This document shows, one piece after another, positions 1 through 7,277 of a DNA stretch of 14,576 nt; the first letter of the stretch is position 1, and each line of letters starts with the position of its first letter. The DNA lies in the NCBI GenBank assembly GCA_013365325.1, contig JABVXV010000691.1:1-14576 (forward strand). Reading direction: 5' to 3'. The translations under genes and the position numbers were made by a program. This DNA is from Dipetalonema caudispina (lineage: Eukaryota; Nematoda; Chromadorea; Rhabditida; Onchocercidae). A model generated the notes under the pieces. The model was not told the origin of the DNA. It saw nothing but the letters and a program-made list of their open reading frames with translations, and ran no database searches.

Positions 1-97
1 CCAAAAAAGCATTACAAGAGATAAATAACATTAAAGGGATGATATAACACAAAAATTCAATAATGAAACACAAGTGAACTTTTTTTTCCTTCTTCAG
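1..97 (+). other. Probable intron end of a gene entering from the left
   Basis: This AT-rich stretch has no sustained open frame and ends in a pyrimidine tract (about 80-95) followed by TTCTTCAG at 90-97. That is a textbook nematode 3' splice acceptor. It directly precedes the coding-like exon at 98, so I read it as the tail of an intron whose upstream exons lie outside the window. Confidence 0.45.
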
Positions 98-217
98 CAA
101 TTGTTTGCTGATCCAAAATTACACTTACTTCAAGCTCACTTAAATTTAATCAATTCCACTGAAATACTGCAACATCTCATTCACAACGTTACATTTCGAA
201 ATTTTCGTTTCATTTAA
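98..217 (+). CDS. Coding-like exon of an unidentified gene (partial)
   Basis: After the strong acceptor at 97, only one plus frame stays open: CAA at 98 through to a TAA at 215-217, 39 codons. The other two frames stop within 15 codons. The peptide begins QLFADPKLHLLQAHLNLINS and continues with further Leu/Ile-rich helical-looking residues, including LLQAH and ILQHLI, so it resembles a real amphipathic protein segment. It either ends at the TAA or splices out earlier, at GTTACA (188, phase 0) or GTTTCA (207, phase 1); neither donor is strong. I do not recognise the protein family. The upstream exons are outside the window, so the function cannot be stated. A chance open frame of this length is possible, but the acceptor context argues for an exon. 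Confidence 0.45.
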   Translation, partial: QLFADPKLHLLQAHLNLINSTEILQHLIHNVTFRNFRFI

Positions 218-559
218 CAGTTTGCCCAAACTTCTTGATGTTCCTTAAGGTTTACGAAATCAATATTTTGCTCAATCAATTTTTTCACCCACAATATTAA
301 TACACATATATATCATTGAATTTTTGTAATTTCATTAATGTTCCCTTTAATATTAAAATTAATCAGTGATTTGTGTTTAAATATTAGGAAATCTTTAGAA
401 GATCAGAGGGAATTGCTCCAATTAAGAATTTCGAAATGATTGAGGAATCAAAATCACTTCTTTGAACATCATTCAACATACAAAATTCAGAAATTACACC
501 TTAAATTTCATTTCTTCAAATCTACTGCATTTGTTTATTGGTTGGTGTTACTTGTGCCT

Positions 560-864
560 TCTGCATCGATTAGATTGACAATACCGTTACCTCCCGCACT
601 CTTCGATATCTCTCATGCAACACTTAGCAACTATGTATCCAATACACTGCACACACTCCCACAACATCCAACCAATCACAATCTCAAACAGTGATACACC
701 CAACACTTGACACAAACACATCAACCCCACCCAACACCTCCACCCTTCCAGACACATCAAGCAATGGGGTCAGCCGGTTCAACGCACATTCCGTCGCACG
801 TTATGCCATTACGGCAACACCCGGATCATCACACCCCATTTTACGAACTACGAAGGATCGTTAA
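560..864 (+). CDS. Possible terminal exon(s), Ser/Thr/Pro-rich, frame unresolved
   Basis: This block is richer in C and A and much poorer in G than its surroundings, and it holds overlapping open plus frames. One runs from 628 (after ACTTAG, a possible acceptor ending at 627) to TAA at 862-864. It encodes 78 residues dominated by Ser, Thr, Pro, Asn and Gln, ending TATPGSSHPILRTTKDR, which looks like a disordered C-terminal tail. A second frame is open from 440 to TGA 692-694 (a Pro/Leu/His-rich peptide) and again from 707 to TGA 923-925. An acceptor at 627 (phase 0) would match a donor at 188 of the upstream exon, but both sites are weak. It may be the last exon of the gene that starts left of the window. 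The product is not recognised, and the reading frame and limits are uncertain. Confidence 0.35.
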
Positions 865-917
865 GCTTCAAACACAAACTTTTTTCTTTCATTCAACTAT
901 ATTTTCTGCATACAGCT

Positions 918-1002
918 GTAAGTGAGACATATGAGAGAGTAAGACACACATGCAAACAATCTCCTTCTCCCTCTCGCTCTCGTTTCCTTTACATCATTGC
1001 AG
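918..1002 (+). other. Candidate intron with strong splice signals
   Basis: GTAAGT at 918-923 is a consensus donor. The 85-bp segment ends with a long pyrimidine-rich tract (961-990) and TTGCAG at 997-1002, a strong acceptor. This looks like a genuine plus-strand intron. However, joining it in the 707-925 frame creates a TAA exactly at the junction, and the alternative coding frame has already stopped at 862. It would therefore be a 3' UTR intron or belong to a transcript I cannot reconstruct. Confidence 0.35.
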
Positions 1003-1983
1003 AAAGCATCACCAATCTAACATCAATATAGAATGTCGAGAATTGTGAATACAACTCGCTAACAAACATATGTGGGTAGCAGATTTAAAGTGATCAGGAT
1101 TGGGATCAATTGTGAACTATTGCTATTTCTTAAATTTTGACCCTACTTAAATTTGGCACTTTTAGTTTGGATAGAAAATAGCAGGAATGACTGCTTGCAT
1201 GAGTAGACGGTAAAATTCTCGCATATTCCAAAAGCGAAGTAATGTAGGAAGAGAAAATGATTTGAACTTGCAATATTCCGAAAGTTTGAAAACAATTCCT
1301 TCTGATGGTGCAAACAATTCTTTCTTTTTTCCCTAACTGATTTTTATTTTCAAAGACAATATTTACAGGAAACGAACAAAAGCGCATAAAATTAACGGAA
1401 ATTCCACCAATTTAGAACGATAAGATTAGTGAAAATGCTGAAAGTTGAATCATACAACAATCGAAGCAATACAAAGTACCCAATACCACGATGCACCTAT
1501 AAATTATTAACAGCCGAATTGGTCAAATTTTGTGACGAAGAAAAAAAAAACCAATCACAGGACATACTCAGCGATTAGTGTGGAAATGTTTTCCGATCAA
1601 ATAATGATTTTGAATCAAATCAGAAATCTTTGATGATTTCATGAACTCTAAAATCTTACAAAAGGATCTGTCGGGATTAAGATCTTCAAGCTCATTCATC
1701 CACCGTAGGCGATAATAGCGTTTCTAGAACTCTTGATATATCGCTTTCAAATGGAAAACACAACAGGATACAAAAAGGACGAATATTATTGTTGAAATAT
1801 ACAAAACTGAAGTTCAAAACATCGAAAAAACCCCTCACTAGCAAATTTGACAACAGCTACTTGTAACAATACATATATATCTGTTTGAAATATTGGTAGT
1901 AACATTAATGCAATCTCAACAACCTGGTTCAGAATACGAAAGCACAACAATTCATTAGCTATGCCAACTCAAACGGTCTTTTC
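1003..1983. other. Intergenic / 3' flank, no convincing gene
   Basis: About 980 bp without an exon I can defend. The minus frame 1130-1387 reads as low-information hydrophobic and basic residues and has no splice context. A 47-codon plus frame at 1435-1578 is listed separately as a weak candidate. The right edge is the 3' flank of the spd-1-like gene. The first polyadenylation-like hexamer on that strand is AATGAA at 1956-1951, about 30 nt after the stop. No AATAAA occurs within the next 500 nt. Confidence 0.5.
1435..1578 (+). CDS. Small open frame, 47 codons (weak)
   Basis: ATG at 1435 opens a frame to TAG at 1576-1578, with a balanced composition (MLKVESYNNRSNTKYPIPRC, then more Lys/Glu/Gln-rich residues). 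The frame is already open from 1396. I see no splice or trans-splice acceptor next to it and no recognisable domain. It could equally be a chance frame in 3' flanking DNA. Confidence 0.12.
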   Translation: MLKVESYNNRSNTKYPIPRCTYKLLTAELVKFCDEEKKNQSQDILSD

Positions 1984-2697
1984 CTACTTTCTCGGTGTTT
2001 TATATATCGGCGGAAGATTAAATCCTTTTAACGGTTTCCTCGTTCCTTTGTCAACCGATCTTAATGGCGATGAAGTTTTCGGACCGGTCTGGAAATTTCT
2101 ATGTATTCAAACATCCTTTAATATAACCTAAACAAAACAGAAAATCTCATTGTCTGCAACAAAACTAGAATTAGATAAGCGCATGAGACTAAACAATTAT
2201 ATGTCCTAAACCGACTGAATGTCGAAAAAGTGATAAAAATAAAAAAAGGAAAAGATTGAAAGGTAAAAAAGTAGGGAAAGAAATGTCTACCGTTGGTGGC
2301 CGTACAGGAGTAATCACCGAGTGAAGGCTTGCTGTACTTGCTGAGACAGATTTCATGCGTGACAACAATGTGTCTGGAGCCTAAATAAGTGATGACATGA
2401 ATATATTCTGAGGTGATGTAATTTCACCTCATCACGGTAACTATAAAATTACGTGTCATTCATATATTTTTTTTTTTGAAAAAACATTGAACTTTAAGGC
2501 CAGAGAGAATATACCATTTCTATTGTCCAAAGTAAACAAACTTTTAATGTTGCTTGATCAAATCGTGCAAGCGGTTTTATTTTTGCTACTTTCGCTGAAG
2601 AGCAAGGAGTGGCGAAGGTTGATGGAGCACCACGTTTTTTCGGAGTAACCATATTTGATATATTCGACAAACTACCTGTGAATATCTCCACTTGTTT
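1984..2697 (-). other. spd-1: Exons 9-11: basic Ser/Thr-Pro C-terminal tail
   Basis: Exon 9 (2697-2542, after TTATAG) reads KQVEIFTGSLSNISNMVTPK and then a Lys/Ala-rich run. Exon 10 (2380-2291, after ATTTAG) reads APDTLLSRMKSVSASTASLH and ends VRPPT. Exon 11 (2088-1984, after TTCCAG) ends NLPPIYKTPRK and TAG. All three are phase 0. Full CDK-type sites (S/T-P-x-K/R) occur at T427 (TPKK), T485 (TPVR), S498 (SPLR) and T522 (TPRK), with a minimal TP at T439. Human PRC1 is known to be held inactive before anaphase by CDK1 phosphorylation of two TP sites in the equivalent position; here this is inferred only from motif placement. Exons 10 and 11 are each short, so they rest on splice signals, phase and composition. 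Confidence 0.7.
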
Positions 2698-5600
2698 CTA
2701 TAATATATAATGATATTTTTTTTGTAATTACAGATACAAAGAAAATAAGCTACTATGGAGGTGGGTAAGTTCCAAACGCACAAAAAACAAAGTTTAGTAA
2801 ATAAATTAGCCCTGGCTAAAAACTCAGAATTGTCTTTCGTCTTGTGCATAATCTTGAACAATGCAACTTCATAAACACTATATTCAAAACAATTTCTTTC
2901 TTAACATAAACAAGCAAATAAGCAAACATGCGTCAGGATAGAAATAAGAGATTGATAAACCTTTCGTTTACGCTCAAGTTCTTTATTTATTCGATATTCT
3001 TCCATTATGGATTCGATATGTTCGCAAGGTGATAAACCGTCCATCAGAATCTGATTATCATGCGTTGATTCGTACTTCTCCACCTCCTCTTTCAACTCGT
3101 TTTGAACGGTGGGAAGTCGACTTGCAATGAATTTCTGTCGCTGAATTTGAGGAATATGAAAGTGGAAGGTACAAATCAGAAATATATCGGAAAAGAAACC
3201 GGCAAAAAATATTAAGATGTTTTAATCAACTAATTCGAACCAAACTTTCTTTAAAGACTTTTTGTGAGCCTCAATATTTTGCAATAAATACAGCAATAAA
3301 AATTCTGAAGCAATAAAAATACAAAGCGGTACATCAAGGTGAGACAAGTTTATGACAATGTAACACTGATCAGTGGGATACATTACTATTTTATTTCATA
3401 CTTCTTAAGTGCGAAAAATTATGAATAGAATAACTTGAGAATTGGCACCAACTAATTAAGAAGGCAACCGGAAGATGCTTTTATTCAGCGCGCAGTATTA
3501 GAAAAAGAAAAAAAAAGAAACTAACTGATAGAATTATTCCAGTGAAAATCTTACGATCACCAAAATTTGATATATACCTTCAAAGCTGTTTGCAGTTCAC
3601 AACCACGATTGTGATAACGTGATTTATCATTTGCGCGACGTTCAAATTCAACTTTTTCATTCCAAAGATCTTTCCACTCTTTTAACTTCTTATATACTTC
3701 TGCTCGATCAGTAAGAAATTTTTCTAACGACTTAACGTGCTCCTTTGCTTGCTGGATATCATGCACAGTATGAATTGCTGCAGATGATAATATTTATTGA
3801 TGATATACTACTTTAAAACTCATCTTTTGATTGCCAGCCTAGTTAAATGAAATATATTTGATGTAAAGATTTCGCTAAATTCCTATCTCACTTTCCCACT
3901 GCGCTTCAACTGCATTTTGTGAATTTTAAGCAAGTAAAATGCTTACATGGATTAAATTCTCGTGCAATATTTCGCTCTACATCAGGAACATGACATAAAT
4001 CCCATAGTTCGCTAAGTCTTAACAGTGTTTCTGTATAATCAAAACAAGCCTGTTCAATCCATTCGTTGTATTCCGCTTTAACCTAAATTAATGAAACAGG
4101 CTGAAGCAAACACTAAAACATTGTATTAAAAACACGGAAAAAAAAGATAAAAAACCAAGAGATTTTTGGTTTTTTGACGAATATGTTAAAGCTACAGAGA
4201 TCTATGCAATAATTTTCAATGGGAAAATACCTCATCAAAAGCACTTTCAAATTCATCCAAGAAATGCTTATCCCAAACCAGGTCTTCACTGTCCAAATCT
4301 AGAGCGGTAAATGTTTTGCCTAATTCTTTCGACGGCGTACTACCCATTTGTTTATACCAACGTTTCATGTCCACCTGCCACTGCTTACAATTCTGCATGC
4401 GTTCAGTAAGTAATTCATTCAAATGAGAGACACGATCTTGAAGACGAGCAATTGCTGCATCATCACAAACCTAAAAAATTATACAGTGTTTGATTACTGA
4501 ACAGCATGGATTTGCTACATTTATCAAAATTAAACAGTGAAATTAAAATATCGCGAATTTCAATAGACACAGTGAAGTTAAAAACAAATTTTATTTCACG
4601 ACTATCATTATATTCTTCCGATTTTTTTACCTTTGCTGATAAACTCTACTTTAACGACAAACAAAATCCACTGCATCTTTATCAATGATTATAAATGGAA
4701 ACGTACAGCTGTACTTGATGGAAGGTCTTCAATTTCTTCACCGGTTTGCACTGCAAGTTTTGCAAGTTCCTCAATTAATTTTTTCTGCCCTTGCAACCTA
4801 TCATCTTTCAAATTTTGCAGTCGTCCTACGTCTTGATGCAGCGCTCGATACTGAAAATACAACGTATAATCTGAGGAATTTTTGAGTGCCAATTCAAAAA
4901 CCCAAACATGTCTTGATAGTACATGTGAAATTCAAACAATGGCTTAAACTCATAACAGCTTCAACGAATATGAAATAAAACACCACATTTCGAAATATAT
5001 GCACACCCACAAGTGGTTTACAGGAAGTTCAGTGAAATTTACCAATGCAAGTGAGCCTGGTTTCATGTGAGTCCTGCCAATTAGCGGCAAATGAAGTTCT
5101 TTGCACAAGTCTTCTACTTGTTTATTCATTTCCTCAATGCCTTCCTGTATTCCTTCAACCATTTCTTCTTCATCCGCAACCTAGAATTTGTAGAAAAAGA
5201 AATTTGAACACAAGATATTCCACTTTTCGAACTCCTAAAAGAGTTACTGATCTGTTCTGGAAGGATTTTTTAGAGGCCAAATCTTAAGTGTTGAATTGGA
5301 AAAAATTTACATTCGCAGTATCCTAGAAAGAATCTGTATGTCCCGTTAGCCTAACCTGCCAGTAACTACTTGTTTAACTTGTAATTAGAGAATATTTACA
5401 GCTTGATCTGACCAAAAAACGCTTTTTAAACATTAGGCATTAAAAAGCAAAATCTGGTAAAAAATCCAACCATTTGATTCAGAAGGTCAGAAATATACAG
5501 GAAGAATTTCTCTATACGTCTGCATCTCATGCATTCCTCCATATTTATCCGATCCCACAACTGATTCAACCGGTCTATAGTATCACGAATAGAAGAAACT

Positions 5601-5757
5601 GCTTCGGCCGTCGAAAAGTTGACCGAAACTCTAAAATTATAAACCAAAAAATTGTGATAAAAGATTTCCAGATTTAATAGCACCAAAATTATCCTGAAGT
5701 TAAAGAATCACCAATAAATATAACTTACCGTCTACGTGACAAACTCTCCTTAGTCAT
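1984..5757 (-). CDS. spd-1: PRC1/Ase1/MAP65-family microtubule bundler (SPD-1-like)
   Basis: Antiparallel-microtubule crosslinker of the anaphase central spindle, known in this family to recruit kinesins and to be needed for cytokinesis. Exons (minus strand): 5757-5729, 5630-5471, 5180-5043, 4850-4707, 4470-4231, 4082-3947, 3777-3578, 3140-2961, 2697-2542, 2380-2291, 2088-1984. All junctions are GT..AG, and phases fit to give 525 residues plus TAG. Residues 1-63 hold the dimerisation region (the SIRDTIDRLNQLWDRI segment). Residues 64-282 form a Glu/Lys-rich rod, with LWDLCHVPDVER near 260-280. Residues 284-409 form the spectrin-like microtubule-binding domain with FERRANDKSRYHNRG at 327-341. 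Residues 410-525 form a basic, Ser/Thr-Pro-rich tail. Human PRC1 is about 620 residues from memory, so this copy is compact. Exons 7 and 8 align with human PRC1 without gaps as I recall it. The weakest junction is the intron 2 donor, GTTGGA. The start is the first ATG after a TTTTCAG acceptor. Family assignment is secure; the exact splice sites of exons 9-11 are inferred. Confidence 0.9.
2409..2431. repeat. Perfect inverted repeat in intron 9
   Basis: TGAGGTGA (2409-2416) and TCACCTCA (2424-2431) are exact reverse complements around a 7-nt loop. It lies about 30 nt upstream of the exon 10 acceptor on the transcribed strand, where a hairpin could influence splicing of the tail exons. It is too short for a miRNA precursor. 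Confidence 0.6.
3578..3777 (-). other. spd-1: Exon 7: microtubule-binding core of the spd-1-like gene
   Basis: This 200-nt exon encodes residues 284-349 and carries the most diagnostic stretch of the family. It holds a helix ending in a KEWKDLW motif, then FERRANDKSRYHNRG. In PRC1/MAP65 proteins this helix and loop (FER-x-x-x-D-x-x-R-[FY]-x-N-RG) contact the microtubule surface through basic residues. Here the Arg/Lys cluster and the NRG turn are intact, which argues for a functional protein rather than a pseudogene. Acceptor CTGCAG and donor GTATAT bound the exon. Confidence 0.85.
4149..4175. repeat. Perfect inverted repeat in intron 5
   Basis: AAAAAACCAA (4149-4158) and TTGGTTTTTT (4166-4175) are exact reverse complements with a 7-nt loop. 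They lie in the middle of the 148-bp intron 5 of the spd-1-like gene. A pre-mRNA hairpin is possible, though much of the stem is A:U. No function is implied by the sequence alone. Confidence 0.6.
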
Positions 5758-5797
5758 TGCGATAAAACTTCAATCAATCCGCACAAATTATACTTAA

Positions 5798-5812
5798 AAG
5801 GCTGAAAAGTGT
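5798..5812 (-). promoter_or_regulatory. Candidate trans-splice (SL) or 5' UTR acceptor of spd-1-like gene
   Basis: On the minus strand, ACTTTTCAG ends at 5802, 44 nt upstream of the predicted start codon at 5757. It matches the nematode TTTTCAG acceptor consensus, and the start codon is the first ATG after it. It could receive a spliced leader or end a 5' UTR intron. No matching donor is evident nearby, which slightly favours trans-splicing. Confidence 0.4.
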
Positions 5813-6445
5813 CAACAGATCATTGCAAATACAATCTTTTCAAAAAATAACTGCTCAACATTTCTACGTCATTCATTTTTCTTCCATTTTTGCTACAAAA
5901 CATTATATCTTCTTTGATATTAAAAACGTAAGAATAAATCAATGAAGTAAGAATATACGATAAAAAAAAATGGGTTTTAACAAGAACGATCGAATCAGTC
6001 TGTTCTATTCTTGTTGTCAATTAAATACGTCCCACCTAAAATAGATAGTATATACTAAAAAGAAGAAAAGATAAGAATAACATTTTAATCTGAATCCTAT
6101 TCTAAAAATAATCACCGATAATTCTTACTCATTGGAAAACAATATTTCATCCATTTTCGAAATCTAAATTGAATTTTAACCAATCGAATTAATCGAAATC
6201 AAAAAAAAAATTTTAAATACTAAATTCTAATTAAAGACCGCTTTTTCCGGACTATACCGGATCCCATCCAAAATCTGACAAATAATTATCATTCTGAAAA
6301 ACGGAGCCAAAAATTTCGAATCCTTCTTCACCGCTTCTTCATGAAATTCAAAATTTCATCTGCCTAATGCAGCGCAATATCAGCGAAATTTCACTTTCTT
6401 GAAATATTGCATCGATTACTATTTCGCTATTCATATATATATATA
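5813..6445. other. 5' flank of the spd-1-like gene (promoter region)
   Basis: There is no coding-like frame here; the minus frame 5820-6020 is hydrophobic, low-complexity and lacks splice context. The segment must hold the spd-1-like promoter if transcription starts close to the gene. I see no clear TATA box in a defined position. Visible structure is a small inverted repeat TCCGG/CCGGA near 6246-6261, repeated AAATTTC motifs at 6310-6400, and the nested inverted repeats at 6374-6428. A short (AT)n run at 6433-6446 abuts the minisatellite. Confidence 0.4.
6374..6428. repeat. Two interleaved inverted repeats beside the minisatellite
   Basis: GCAATAT (6374-6380) pairs with ATATTGC (6404-6410), and AGCGAAAT (6382-6389) pairs with ATTTCGCT (6421-6428). 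The arms interleave (a-b-a'-b'), so both stems could not be a simple nested hairpin; the geometry is pseudoknot-like or marks paired protein-binding sites. The segment ends 18 bp before the 52-bp array. Confidence 0.5.
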
Positions 6446-7277
6446 TTTGACGTGTTAAGTGTAAATACGTCACCGCATATTAGTTGAAAGTGCTATATTT
6501 AACGTGTTAAGTGTGAAGACGTCACCATATATTAGTTGAAAATACTATGTTTGACGTGTTAAGTGTGAAGACGTCACCATATATTAGTTGAAAGTGCTAT
6601 ATTTAACGTGTCAAGTGTGAAGACGTCACCATATATTAGTTGAAAATACTATGTTTGACGTGTCAAGTGTGGAGACGTCACCATATATTAGTTGAAAATA
6701 CTATGTTTGACGTATTAAGTGTGAAGACGTCACCATATATTAGTTGAAAATGCTATGTTTGACGTGTTAAGTGTGAAGGCGTCAGCACATATTAGTTGAA
6801 AATGCTATGTTTGACGTGTTAAGTGTGAAGGCGTCAGCACATATTAGTTGAAAATGCTATGTTTGACGTGTTAAGTGTGAAGACGTCACCATATATTAGT
6901 TGAAAATGCTATGTTTGACGTGTCAAGTGTGGAGACGTCACTATATATTAGTTGAAAGTGCTATATTTAACGTGTCAAGTGTGAAGACGTCACCATATAT
7001 TAGTTGAAAATACTATGTTTGACGTGTCAAGTGTGGAGACGTCAGCACATATTAGTTGAAAATGCTATGTTTGACGTGTTAAGTGTGAAGACGTCACCAT
7101 ATATTAGTTGAAAATGCTATGTTTGACGTGTTAAGTGTGAAGACGTCACCATATATTAGTTGAAAATGCTATGTTTGACGTGTTAAGTGTAAATACGTCA
7201 CCATACAGTAGTTGCAAATGCTATGTTTGACGTTTTAAGTGTGAAGACGTCAATATATATTAGTTGCAAATGCCATA
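6446..7277. repeat. 52-bp minisatellite, 16 tandem units
   Basis: Sixteen head-to-tail units span 832 bp. The unit runs TTTGACGTGTTAAGTGTGAA, then GACGTCACCATATATTAG, then TTGAAAATGCTATG. Each unit contains an inverted pair, TGACGT, 13 nt, ACGTCA; units 2, 4 and 11 have TAACGT on the left, and units 7 and 8 have GCGTCA on the right. The edge units (1, 15, 16) are the most divergent. Units 3-5 closely match units 10-12 at an offset of exactly 364 bp (seven units), a higher-order repeat. The unit length is not a multiple of three and every frame is broken, so it is not a coding repeat. It lies 0.7-1.5 kb upstream of the spd-1-like start codon. Confidence 0.97.

Noticed and set aside
1130..1387. 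85-codon minus frame
   Set aside because: No recognisable domain, unusual Ser/Phe/Ile composition, no splice or trans-splice signal; likely chance.
2409..2416. TGAGGTGA resembling a let-7 family seed
   Set aside because: It diverges from let-7 after the first six bases, and the hairpin arms are only 8 bp.
2494..2541. Stop at 2494 as the true C-terminus of the spd-1-like protein
   Set aside because: The last 15 residues are hydrophobic and unlike the basic tail; a GTTTGT donor at 2541 leads in phase to two further exons with family-like tail composition. Kept only as a possible isoform.
2586..2861. 91-codon minus frame overlapping exon 9
   Set aside because: It reads through intron 8 and then exon 9 in the wrong frame; the frame containing TPKKR is the one that continues the PRC1-type protein.
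4506..5287. Several plus-strand frames of 60-80 codons (4506-4688, 4633-4836, 4685-4885, 5045-5287)
   Set aside because: They are antisense shadows of spd-1 exons 3-4 and the neighbouring introns, with no acceptor or donor of their own.
6313..6325. TTCGAATCC resembling a tRNA T-loop
   Set aside because: No matching acceptor stem, D arm or anticodon arm can be folded around it.
6446..7277. Regular repeats considered as a CRISPR array
   Set aside because: The whole 52-bp unit repeats, with no unique spacers, and the context is eukaryotic.
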